Made by a program: the position numbers and the translations under genes. Shown here piece after piece: positions 18,201 through 26,638 of a stretch of 64,000 nucleotides of DNA; within the stretch, counting starts at the first letter, position 1; every line of letters starts with the position of its first letter. Source of the stretch: Clostridium sp. MB40-C1 (GTDB lineage Bacteria > Bacillota > Clostridia > Clostridiales > Clostridiaceae); contig NZ_CP133189.1 of assembly GCF_030913655.1 (NCBI RefSeq), positions 2,294,001 to 2,358,000 on the forward strand, in the 5' to 3' direction. The notes beneath the pieces were generated by a model, which did not search any database, was not told where the DNA came from, and was given only the letters and a program-made list of their open reading frames with translations.

Positions 18201-18639
18201 TTATGTAAATAGGACTTGAAAATAGAATATAATCTCTATCTCCTATTTTTCTTAGTACATAAGCTTTATTTCCATTAACTGCATTACTAACATCTTCATC
18301 TAACTTAAACTTACTATCATCTCTTGAATCTCCTAGTAAATTCATCTCTTTATCAATAATTTGCACCTGACATTTTAAATCTTTTTCTAAGTAATACGCT
18401 ATAAAGGGACTCATATTTTTTAAAACTGTATCTATTTTTAAGTTGTTTTCCATTTCCTTTTGTACATAATTGATAATATAAATTTGACTGGAATAACTTT
18501 GTTTTTGGAGATAGTTTAAAGAAGTGCTAAATAAATTGCCATGAAGATTTCTGAGAATCATAGAGTAAATTATAATTATAACTGGAAGTATTACGATTAT
18601 ATTCATAATTATTATTTTGCTTCTTATTTTAAATTTCAT
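18115..18639 (-). pseudogene. truncated sensor histidine kinase
   Basis: 174 residues: an N-terminal membrane helix (about 9-27) and an extracytoplasmic sensor region up to NDKIYNLSIY, as in two-component sensors. Then the frame runs into sequence that in another frame encodes the start of the permease fusion, and stops. The second helix, HAMP, phosphoacceptor and ATPase domains are missing. It overlaps the regulator gene by 11 bases and the permease frame by 86. This is the second deletion joint of this locus, lying near 18165. Confidence 0.75.
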
Positions 18640-19333
18640 CTTTTATCACCTCAAATTTGTATCCTACACCATATAAGGTTTTTATATGTTTCCCACCTCC
18701 TTTTAATTTTTTTCTAAGCCTTTGTATATGAATATCAACAGTTCTTGAATTCCCTATAAAATCATATCCCCATATCTTTTCTAAAAGTTCCTCTCTTGTG
18801 TATACCTTTTTATGATTTTTTGCCATTAATGCTAAAGTATCAAACTCCTTATATGTGAGTTCTACTTCTTTGTCATTTACAAAAACTTTTCTTTCTCCTA
18901 ATAAAATTCTAATGTTTCCCCTTTTTATAGTATTGCTTTTCTCTACTTCTCCCTGTTTTATCAGTTTGCTTTTATTTATTCTTCTATATATAGCCCTTAT
19001 TCTAAGTAGCAATTCTCTACTGTCAAAAGGTTTAGTTATATAATCATCTGCTCCTAATTGAAGTCCTAATAACTTGCTATTTATTTGACTCTTAGCTGTT
19101 AGCATAATAATGGGTTTTTCTATGTCTATAGCTTGAAGATTTTTGATTACTTCATAACCATCTATATCTGGAAGCATCAAATCTAACAACACTAAATCTG
19201 GATTTTCATATTTAAATTTCTTTATGCCATCCTTTCCATTTAAAGAATATATAACTTCATATCCTTCCAGCATTAAATTCATTTTTATTAAATTAACTAT
19301 ACTTTCTTCATCATCTATAACTAATACCTTCAT
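18629..19333 (-). CDS. OmpR-family response regulator
   Basis: 234 residues from the ATG at 19333, four bases after AAGGAGGGG; an upstream start at 19357 lacks such a site. Receiver domain: acidic pair in VIDDEES, phospho-acceptor in LVLLDLMLP, threonine in IIMLTAK and lysine in DYITKPFD. Winged-helix C-terminus: ELTYKEFDTLALMAKN and GNSRTVDIHIQRLRKKL. It must have paired with the downstream kinase, which is now truncated, so the regulator is probably an orphan. It likely controlled the ABC importer whose remains follow. Confidence 0.93.
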   Translation of the reverse strand: MKVLVIDDEESIVNLIKMNLMLEGYEVIYSLNGKDGIKKFKYENPDLVLLDLMLPDIDGYEVIKNLQAIDIEKPIIMLTAKSQINSKLLGLQLGADDYITKPFDSRELLLRIRAIYRRINKSKLIKQGEVEKSNTIKRGNIRILLGERKVFVNDKEVELTYKEFDTLALMAKNHKKVYTREELLEKIWGYDFIGNSRTVDIHIQRLRKKLKGGGKHIKTLYGVGYKFEVIKDEI

Positions 19334-19388
19334 GAAACCCCTCCTTACATAATCCATAATATTCCTAATTATATTCTATCATAATTAC

Positions 19389-19433
19389 AAATTGCCCCAT
19401 AATTCACAAATAAAATAAATTATGGGGCAATTT
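19389..19433 (-). terminator. terminator of the anti-sigma gene
   Basis: AAATTGCCCCATAATT pairs exactly with AATTATGGGGCAATTT, just after the stop at 19455. Its sequence is related to the ends of repeat family 2. Confidence 0.85.
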
Positions 19434-19454
19434 AATATTAATTTTATAATCTTC

Positions 19455-20957
19455 CTAATCCACCTTCACATCTATTACCTTATTATAGACTTTATTGTAC
19501 CTTAAACCCTTAATTTGTAATTGAAGATTTTCTCCTGTTCCTTCAAATCTAAGAGTTCTAGTATTGCTCTTAGTTCCATCCTTATATTTAGCATCACTTT
19601 CATTATAGTTATTGTGTTTCTCTTTCATCTCTTCACTATTATCTTTATTATTATATTTCTCTTTTACTTCTTCATCATTATCCTTGTTTTTATAATTTTC
19701 TTTCTTTTTTATATTTTCCTTATTATAAATAGTTTCTTCTAATCTTACTTTTTTGCCATCCATTATCATATACACCTTTGAAAGAAGTACATCTTCTTTA
19801 GTAGTGATTGTTACATAAGTGTCTCCTTTTTCTTCATACATTTTATCAATTTGTATTTTTTGTCCTAAAACTTCGATTAAATTCTTCATATCATCCTTTT
19901 TAAGTTCTACTTTTTTATTAACTCTATGATCAGCTTCAAAATTTACAAGTTTAATTTGCAAGGTTTTTATTGGTACTGGAAGAGCGTCATATTCTTGCTG
20001 AAAGGTCATTCCATTTATATTTGTACTACTTCCTGCCCCTTGCCATTCTACTTCTTTCCCATTAGCAATAAGTTTTATCTCCATAGATGAAGGTCTAAAA
20101 CCTCCTCCTAAAACTTCATCTATAGCTAGTTCAAATATGTCTTGAATAGTTCCTTTTATAAAAGTAGATGTTGGTGACGCCTCAATAGAGTTAAACCGTA
20201 TTTTTGTTTCATCTACTTTTATACTTTGGTTTATATTCTTTTTCAAGGTATGTGTCATAGCTTTGCTTTTGTCTAAATTAAAAACTATATTTCCTATTTC
20301 CTTATATTTCCCTTCTGTTAAAGTAAAACTCCATTTCAATTCTTCTTCATTTAAATTAGGCTTTTCAAATTCTATTTTATATTTTATTTCAGTTTTTGAA
20401 TCATTTAGTAAACCCTCACTACTTTTCATATAAATATTATTTTTGCTTCCTTCTATTATTTTTGCAGACTCTATATTAAGCTTATCTACATTTCCTTTTG
20501 AGCTTTTTATAGTGTAAAAAACTAAAAGCTTATTATCATCAATCATAACCCCATCTAATGTAACAGTAGCTCCATTTTTAAAAGCATAACTTTTGTCTAT
20601 ACTCTGCCCTTTTCCAAGCTCATTAAGTTTTTTTAAAGTATCATTCATAACTTCATCATACCCTATTATTTTTTTACCATAAAATGCTAAACCATCTATG
20701 TTATATCCAAATAATATAACAGCAATAATTACAGCTGCAACCTTTCCTATCCAGTTTTGTCTCACCTTATTTTTTAAACTTTTATTCTTTAACTGCTTAT
20801 TATCATTATTTTGATTCTGTTGGACTATATTATTGTTTTTTAAACTAATATTTTTCAAAGCTCCTCTTAGTCTTTCCTCTAATTCTTCTGGAACTTTTAA
20901 ATCATCTATATCTCTTTTCTTACTTTTTAAAACTCTTTTTATTTCTTCCTGTTTCAA
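19455..20957 (-). CDS. DUF4179-type anti-sigma factor with one TM
   Basis: 500 residues starting with TTG, 5-6 nt after GGGAGGTGAAG. A charged cytoplasmic N-terminus is followed by one membrane helix (about 72-90) and a large extracytoplasmic part reading FYGKKIIGYDEVMNDTLKKLNELG, GATVTLDGVMIDDNKLLVFYTI and KIRFNSIEASPTSTFIKG, as in DUF4179/DUF5643 anti-sigma proteins of clostridia. A low-complexity lysine/glutamate/asparagine insert (about 400-455) with three KEK-NN-like repeats interrupts the C-terminal domain. It overlaps the sigma gene by 4 bases. Confidence 0.82.
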   Translation of the reverse strand: MKQEEIKRVLKSKKRDIDDLKVPEELEERLRGALKNISLKNNNIVQQNQNNDNKQLKNKSLKNKVRQNWIGKVAAVIIAVILFGYNIDGLAFYGKKIIGYDEVMNDTLKKLNELGKGQSIDKSYAFKNGATVTLDGVMIDDNKLLVFYTIKSSKGNVDKLNIESAKIIEGSKNNIYMKSSEGLLNDSKTEIKYKIEFEKPNLNEEELKWSFTLTEGKYKEIGNIVFNLDKSKAMTHTLKKNINQSIKVDETKIRFNSIEASPTSTFIKGTIQDIFELAIDEVLGGGFRPSSMEIKLIANGKEVEWQGAGSSTNINGMTFQQEYDALPVPIKTLQIKLVNFEADHRVNKKVELKKDDMKNLIEVLGQKIQIDKMYEEKGDTYVTITTKEDVLLSKVYMIMDGKKVRLEETIYNKENIKKKENYKNKDNDEEVKEKYNNKDNSEEMKEKHNNYNESDAKYKDGTKSNTRTLRFEGTGENLQLQIKGLRYNKVYNKVIDVKVD

Positions 20958-21487
20958 AATTCTTCACCTCCCAAACTTGCTCTTAACTTTTTAATTCCAA
21001 TAGATATACGAGATTTTACCGTTCCTATAGGAACTTTTATCAGCTTTGCAATAGTTTCATAATCCAAATCCAGAAAATATCTGAGTTTTATTACTTCTTG
21101 ATGATTTGCACTTAACTTTGAAAGATGATTTTCTAACATAATCTCATTATTCTTATCTTCTATTAATTTATCTTCAACTACTTTATCCTTATCTTTTTCT
21201 TTAATATCCTCTAGCGATACTATCCTTTTTCTTTTTCTTAAATTTTTTTTGCAGCAATTTACCAAAATAGTTTTGCTCCAACTATAGAACACATCACAGT
21301 TCTTTAATTTGTGTATACTTTCATATAAAATAACTATCATATCTTCCATCGCATCTAATGCATCTTCTTCATTTTTCATATATACATAAGCAAGTTTATA
21401 GTAATCCTGCTTTTGATCCATAATAAGCCTAATAAGTGCCTCTTTATCTCCCTCTTTTGCCTTCTCAACTAACTTTATTTTATCCAC
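20954..21487 (-). CDS. ECF-type RNA polymerase sigma factor
   Basis: 177 residues from a GTG start after GGTAAGGCG. Region 2: YVYMKNEEDALDAMEDMIVILYESI; region 4: LSANHQEVIKLRYFLDLDYETIAKLIKVPIGTVKSRISIGIKKL, given here as parts of one helix-turn-helix. A lysine-rich linker lies between (about 85-120). It is translationally coupled to its anti-sigma gene and probably controls this operon in response to an envelope signal. Confidence 0.92.
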   Translation of the reverse strand: MDKIKLVEKAKEGDKEALIRLIMDQKQDYYKLAYVYMKNEEDALDAMEDMIVILYESIHKLKNCDVFYSWSKTILVNCCKKNLRKRKRIVSLEDIKEKDKDKVVEDKLIEDKNNEIMLENHLSKLSANHQEVIKLRYFLDLDYETIAKLIKVPIGTVKSRISIGIKKLRASLGGEEF

Positions 21488-21907
21488 CGCCTTACCTCTT
21501 TCCTACTATTTTTAACTTATAAACAAGTTTTTTAATATACTTGAAAGCATTCTAAGTTTATATATCTCTTAATTGAAAAAATTGCATAATTTATAAACTG
21601 CATATCTACATATGAATTCTGTTATTCAATAAAATAGTTTAAAATATTACTTACATATATAAGAGTATTATATTCTTTAAAAAGTTCATATAAATTCGGC
21701 AAAAAAACTATAGAGTAGACTTTTTTAATCGTCTACTCTATAAATTACTTTTTAAGCATAATAAATATATATACTTTTTAGTATATTAAATTTTTTCATA
21801 ATTTCACCTTAACTTTTTATTTTTCATGGTGAATTTATTTTAATATATATTTTAAAATTGTTGAGTTCATTATAATAATTTACAGTTCCAAAGTTCCCTA
21901 ATAATTT
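21488..21907. other. gene-free stretch upstream of sigma operon
   Basis: Holds a diverged end of the AAATTGCATAATT repeat near 21576-21640 and the terminator at 21709-21742. No coding frame is convincing. Confidence 0.5.
21709..21742 (-). terminator. terminator of the Trk operon
   Basis: TATAGAGTAGAC pairs exactly with GTCTACTCTATA and runs on the minus strand into GTTTTTTTGCC. It is the first terminator after the OB-fold gene. Confidence 0.8.
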
Positions 21908-22399
21908 TTACTTTCTCCCCCACTTAAAATATATAAAACATAAAACAGCTGTAATCATTGATAATGCTATTGATAAAACCATTCTATTATCACTAAAAAA
22001 ATGATTAACTGCATACCCATTCTCAATTACTTGTACCTGGCTGGCATGTAAATCTATTTCTCCATCATGCTCATTGCAAGACTTATTAAACAAAACCTTA
22101 GTCTTAATTATATCTCCTTTGTTTTTGTAACTTCCAAAAGTAATTACTTTTTCAGCTTGAGCATTTTCCATCCATATACCTATAGAAGTGCTTCCATCAC
22201 TTATATTAATCCAAGTGTGATTTCCACGTTTCATTGGCTCACCTATAGCCTCACCCTTTACTGTTATATATTTACCATCTAATGATTTATTGTTTTCTAC
22301 TAGATTCGAAAAATTTGTATATTCTTCTGCACTACAACTAATAGAAATGCCTAGAACTATAATTAAACTTACTATTAGCGTTTTACATATTTTAAACAT
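21908..22399 (-). CDS. secreted, membrane-anchored OB-fold protein
   Basis: 163 residues. A signal peptide (about 1-24, SLIIVLGISISCSA) is followed by an OB-fold-like domain (YITVKGEAIGEP, HTWINISDGSTSIGIWM, KTKVLFNKSCNEHDGEIDLHASQVQVI) and a C-terminal membrane helix (about 140-158) ending in a basic tail. The domain faces outside. The gene overlaps trkH by 25 bases and is the last gene of the potassium operon, so it may influence the transporter, but no function is known to me. Confidence 0.72.
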   Translation of the reverse strand: MFKICKTLIVSLIIVLGISISCSAEEYTNFSNLVENNKSLDGKYITVKGEAIGEPMKRGNHTWINISDGSTSIGIWMENAQAEKVITFGSYKNKGDIIKTKVLFNKSCNEHDGEIDLHASQVQVIENGYAVNHFFSDNRMVLSIALSMITAVLCFIYFKWGRK

Positions 22400-23904
22400 A
22401 CTTTTCTAATTCCTCCAAATAAAAATCCTAATAAGGCAAAAACTGAAATAAATTCAAGCCTTCCTAGGTACATTGCAACAATATAATATATCTTCATAAC
22501 AACTGGCATAGTTGTAGATGTAACCCCTATTGATAATCCAACATTTCCTACTACGGATGCACATTCAAAAGCTGACTCTGTCAATGGATATCCATAATAT
22601 GCCCCTATGCCTGTGCCTATAGTAAATAACATTATATAGCATAAAGCAATCATTGCTGCTCCTTTTATTATTGGCTCTTGTAGAACCTGCTCTTTAATAT
22701 AATGCATTTTTACAACTTGTACTTTTCTATCAGAACTTAAATTTTTTCTTATATCTGAAAAAATTCCTTTGAATATAATTCCAACCCTTAAAGCTTTAAT
22801 TCCTCCAGCTGTTGAGCAAGCACAACCACCAAGAAGCATTGCTATAACCATAACAAGAACTCCAAAATCACCCCACTGAAGAGCAAATTGTCTTGAGTAA
22901 ACATTAGCAAAACCTGTAGTTGTATGAGCAGATAATAAATTATAAATTCCTCGTCTAAATAAAGATGATGCACCAACATATCCACTAGATTTTAGTAATG
23001 CTAATATAGCTAACATAGATGTTAATGTACCTGTTATAAAAAAAGTTCTAGTCTCTATATTCTTAAATATTTCTTTTCTATTCCCTTTCCAAATAGCAAA
23101 GTGAAGTCCAAAATTAAAAGAGCCTAAAGTAAAAAATATAATACTCCATATTTCATAGGAAAAACTATGATAATACAATAAATTTTGAGACATAGGCGCA
23201 AATCCACCTGTACTCCATGCAGACATAAATACAAACATTCCATGAAAAAGCGCTGATACTGGCTTAAGCCCTATAGTGATACCATTAATCCACAAAACAA
23301 CTGTTCCAACTAGCAAATAAACCATGCTAATTATCCATATTATTCTTGCAGTATTCTTAACATTAGGAAAAAGTTCTATATCCTTTCCTTCTCCAACATA
23401 CATTTGATATGCACCTGCTGTATTTTTAACAAGTAAAGATAAAGCAAGAACCACCATACCCTGTCCACCTACGAAGGTTATGATGTGTCTCCACATATTT
23501 AACCCATAAGAAATATGCTCTAAATCTTGTATTAAAATAAGTCCTGTTGTAGTAAACCCACTCATTACATCAAAACAAGCATCTAATAATGAATTTATAT
23601 GACCACTTAATAAATAAGGTATAGCACACAAAAAGGTTAATACAATCCAGGACAAAGCTGAAATAATCAATCCATGTTTCCATTGAAACTTTTTATTATT
23701 CTTATAACCTAATAATAAAAATACTAATCCTACTGATAGCGTAATATTTATACTAATTAAAAAATCTATTACAGTAGCCCATTCCCTAAATAATATAGAT
23801 GTAATTATAGGTATTAACATTAAGCTTCCAGTGCCTAATATTACATACCCTGTGTAGTACAATATAATTTTTATATCATTAAAATTTCCTTTTGAATTTT
23901 TCAT
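22375..23904 (-). CDS. trkH: TrkH/KtrB-family potassium transporter
   Basis: 509 residues with about ten membrane segments. All four pore-loop filters are visible: GFTTTGLIL, STGGFAP, HTTTGFAN and VGNVGLSIG. It is the ion-conducting subunit, taking up potassium with the cytoplasmic TrkA-type gating proteins encoded upstream. It begins after AGGTGATGAT overlapping the stop of the 34-residue peptide gene. Clostridial Trk proteins are close to this length. Confidence 0.93.
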   Translation of the reverse strand: MKNSKGNFNDIKIILYYTGYVILGTGSLMLIPIITSILFREWATVIDFLISINITLSVGLVFLLLGYKNNKKFQWKHGLIISALSWIVLTFLCAIPYLLSGHINSLLDACFDVMSGFTTTGLILIQDLEHISYGLNMWRHIITFVGGQGMVVLALSLLVKNTAGAYQMYVGEGKDIELFPNVKNTARIIWIISMVYLLVGTVVLWINGITIGLKPVSALFHGMFVFMSAWSTGGFAPMSQNLLYYHSFSYEIWSIIFFTLGSFNFGLHFAIWKGNRKEIFKNIETRTFFITGTLTSMLAILALLKSSGYVGASSLFRRGIYNLLSAHTTTGFANVYSRQFALQWGDFGVLVMVIAMLLGGCACSTAGGIKALRVGIIFKGIFSDIRKNLSSDRKVQVVKMHYIKEQVLQEPIIKGAAMIALCYIMLFTIGTGIGAYYGYPLTESAFECASVVGNVGLSIGVTSTTMPVVMKIYYIVAMYLGRLEFISVFALLGFLFGGIRKVCLKYVKR

Positions 23905-23908
23905 ATCA

Positions 23909-24013
23909 TCACCTTGAAATTAATAAATCTATTCCATACAATATAATTATAAATATAAATGTAAATCCTATTTCAGATAAGATTCCTTTCAATGCCTTTC
24001 CTACACTTATCAT
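23909..24013 (-). CDS. 34-residue single-pass membrane peptide of the Trk operon
   Basis: An ATG at 24013 follows AGGAGA at 7-nt spacing and opens MISVGKALKGILSEIG, then a membrane helix TFIFIIILYGIDLLIS ending in arginine. The stop at 23909-23911 is 4 nt before the trkH ATG and contributes to its ribosome site, so the genes are probably coupled. The size and place recall KdpF, the small stabilising peptide of the Kdp potassium pump, though I see no sequence kinship. Too short to be found by usual gene calling. Confidence 0.62.
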   Translation of the reverse strand: MISVGKALKGILSEIGFTFIFIIILYGIDLLISR

Positions 24014-24093
24014 TGCATCATCTCCTAAAAATAAAGTTACGCATTAAGTTAATTACATAATTAAAATTTCTAACTAATAAATACAAGTTCATG

Positions 24094-24744
24094 TTATATA
24101 AACTTTTCAATTTCTGACTGATTATTAATTTTAGTAACTAAAAGAACATGATCTCCCTCTTTTATTTCAATACCACCCTTAGGAAAAATAACTTTACCAT
24201 TTCTCAATATTGAAGCTATTACACAATCCTTTGGAAAATCTAAAGAACATATACGTTTATCTCTCCATTTACTATCTTTACTTATATTAATTTCCAATAA
24301 AACCATCTCACCTCTATCTAAAGTTTGAACTATATTAATATTTTCATTATTGAACTCCCCCTCTATGAGGTTGGCAATAACTTCTGTACTACAAACAGTT
24401 TTATCTACACCAAAAGCTTTAAAAACAGGCCTATTCTTAGGGTTGTTTATTCTAGCTATTGTTTTATTTATATTGAAATTTAATTTTGCCATCTGACATA
24501 TTACTAAATTCTCTTCATCTTTTCCTGTAACAGCTGCTACAATATTAGCACCATCTATCCCAGCATCATCAAGTACATCAATATCTGATCCATCTCCACA
24601 TATAATATCTCCATCAATTTCTTCTGCTATTTTGATGCAGCGTTCCTTATCCTTCTCTATTAATACAACATCATACTTTTCTTGTCTTAAAGTTTTAAAG
24701 ATGTAATAACCTATCTTTCCTCCACCTACAATTATTGCTTTCAT
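24094..24744 (-). CDS. trkA: TrkA-family potassium gating protein
   Basis: 216 residues. The RCK_N domain starts with the Rossmann motif GGGKIGYY and has acidic ends of beta strands (VVLIEKD, DIICGDGSD) that fit NAD(H) or ATP; the RCK_C domain follows (about 130-216). It overlaps the other trkA-like gene by 4 bases. It should assemble in rings on the cytoplasmic face of TrkH. Confidence 0.92.
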   Translation of the reverse strand: MKAIIVGGGKIGYYIFKTLRQEKYDVVLIEKDKERCIKIAEEIDGDIICGDGSDIDVLDDAGIDGANIVAAVTGKDEENLVICQMAKLNFNINKTIARINNPKNRPVFKAFGVDKTVCSTEVIANLIEGEFNNENINIVQTLDRGEMVLLEINISKDSKWRDKRICSLDFPKDCVIASILRNGKVIFPKGGIEIKEGDHVLLVTKINNQSEIEKFI

Positions 24745-25394
24745 AGTGCTCTCTCCCTTGATAATAAGCTTGTTAGTTTTTCACAGTCTTGTTTTGATAT
24801 AGTACAAACAATTTTATCATTTATTTGAAGTAATTTATCCGATGAAGGAAAAATTACATTTCCCCCTCTCATGATAGATGATATTATACAATGAAATTTT
24901 TCTTCAATTTTACCTACTGAAACAAGCTTTGATTTTAATATAGTAAACTGAACTATACGCATATTTCCATCTAACACAGAAAGTATCTGCAAGTCTTCTT
25001 CTAGTATTCTTGTTTTAATAATATTTGCAACTAATTGAGTAGTGCTTATAGTTTGTAATCCTAGTTTTTTATAAATAAATTCCCTATTAGGATCAAATAT
25101 TCTTGCTACTACCTGATTAACTCCAAAAATATCCTTTGCTATTTGACTTGCCATAATATTTGTATTATCATCTTGAGTCATAGCCAATACTACATCTGCA
25201 TTACCAATTCCAGCTTCTTTAAGAATGTCAGTATCAAATTCTACACCCTTGATTCTAGTTCCATTAAACCCAGAACCTAATCTATCTAAATTTTTTTGAT
25301 TATTATCTACAATAACTACATCATTTCCCTCTGAAGATAGCTCTCTAGCTAAGCTACTACCAATTTTTCCACAACCAATAATTAATATATACAT
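24741..25394 (-). CDS. trkA: TrkA-family potassium gating protein, first copy
   Basis: 217 residues with the Rossmann motif GCGKIGSSLA and VVIVDNNQKNLDRL, then an RCK_C domain. It is a paralogue of the next gene with the same layout. Two single-unit TrkA proteins in tandem probably make a mixed ring, replacing the double-length TrkA of enterobacteria. It is the first gene of the operon. Confidence 0.92.
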   Translation of the reverse strand: MYILIIGCGKIGSSLARELSSEGNDVVIVDNNQKNLDRLGSGFNGTRIKGVEFDTDILKEAGIGNADVVLAMTQDDNTNIMASQIAKDIFGVNQVVARIFDPNREFIYKKLGLQTISTTQLVANIIKTRILEEDLQILSVLDGNMRIVQFTILKSKLVSVGKIEEKFHCIISSIMRGGNVIFPSSDKLLQINDKIVCTISKQDCEKLTSLLSRERAL

Positions 25395-25605
25395 ACTACT
25401 TCACCCTACCCTATAAACTACTTATTAAAATTTATCTAAAATAAATTAAACATAAAATTTATATATATTTCTTAATTTGATATATATTCTATATTTTATA
25501 TAATTTTACAATGAATTATATATAAATACCTTATTTAATGATATTAATTAATCAGTGTACTTTATATAAAAGTGATACTTGAGGAAAATGTAAATATTGT
25601 TATAA

Positions 25606-26178
25606 TCATCCACTGATAAATGTATTTTGTATATCATCTAAGCACCCTTTACTTGCAATTAAATTTTTTAATATTTCATCAGTTAATGTAATACCTTCAC
25701 TTGTAATAACTTCAAAAACTCTCCCTTTAAAATTAAAATAATTTTCTAATTTATAATTAAATTTAGTATCTTTATGAAAGATACCAACAGTATTCATAAA
25801 TTCTTTATCAAAGCTGCAATCCAATTCTAATCTTTTTCCAAAATAATTAACATCAACATAAAACCACGGTATATAAGTTGATTCATGTGAAAAAACAAAA
25901 CTTTTGTCCATAACATATTTTAGTTTAAGTTTACAATCTATATCATTGATTTTTAAAATAGAATATAGTAGCATATTTTTACTAAAATTGTTTCCCCTTC
26001 CCATTATTAACGTTTCTGAAGCTGTTTCAAAATCATATGATTCCATATCAAATTCTATTTTATTCTTTATATCATTAAACATTTTGTTTATCTGAAAAAC
26101 GCCATGAACATTTTCAATTATATTAGCTCCATAATTAATTAATTGTTCATTATTTAATTCTGAATAATACTCAATCAT
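25606..26178 (-). CDS. transglutaminase-like protein lacking the catalytic cysteine
   Basis: 190 residues from the ATG at 26178, which follows GGAGGGAGG. The central part (SETLIMGRGNNFSKNMLL, then YSILKINDIDCKLKL, HEST.PWFYVDVNYFGKRLELDCSFD) follows the transglutaminase-like pattern in which a cysteine is expected in the G-x-G-x-C-x-x-K motif, here Asn64. The later His and Asp positions seem kept. It is therefore a likely inactive or binding-only member. No signal peptide. The identification is by pattern and moderate. Confidence 0.55.
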   Translation of the reverse strand: MIEYYSELNNEQLINYGANIIENVHGVFQINKMFNDIKNKIEFDMESYDFETASETLIMGRGNNFSKNMLLYSILKINDIDCKLKLKYVMDKSFVFSHESTYIPWFYVDVNYFGKRLELDCSFDKEFMNTVGIFHKDTKFNYKLENYFNFKGRVFEVITSEGITLTDEILKNLIASKGCLDDIQNTFISG

Positions 26179-26638
26179 ACTGCCTCCCTCCTTCATATCA
26201 TTATTCTATCACTTATATAATTAATCACAACTTGACCTATTTCAGTTTAATTTTATTATCTTGTCTACCTAAGACCAATTTCATTAAATAATATCCTCAA
26301 ATCTTATATTATTTACGTTTTTCTCTTATTTAAACAAAACATATTTTTTGAAAACAATTACATTTTCAGATGAACTATTTTAAGCTTTTTAACGTTTTTT
26401 ACCCCTTATATTAAATAAATATAATAGATTTTATCTAAAGTTTCTTTTAGAAATTCTAAGTTTTATTTATAAAAATCAATAATTTCTTTAAACATAGACT
26501 TTTATAGTTTATAACTTTATAATATTTCTATAATATATTATAAATCCTATTAATATAACTTACTCCATCAAGTAAATTTTCACATTTAAATGAACCTTGC
26601 TTAAACACCCTTAGATATCAAATTGAGGAGGATAATAT
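26179..26638. other. AT-rich intergenic region between divergent genes
   Basis: This 460-bp stretch separates a minus-strand from a plus-strand gene and must hold both promoters. I see no hairpin, riboswitch or repeat copy that I can support. Only the ribosome site GAGGAGG at 26624-26630 is clear. Confidence 0.4.

Noticed and set aside
25395-25605. Possible c-di-AMP (ydaO) riboswitch before the Trk operon
   Set aside because: The region is almost pure AT and lacks the conserved G-rich motifs.
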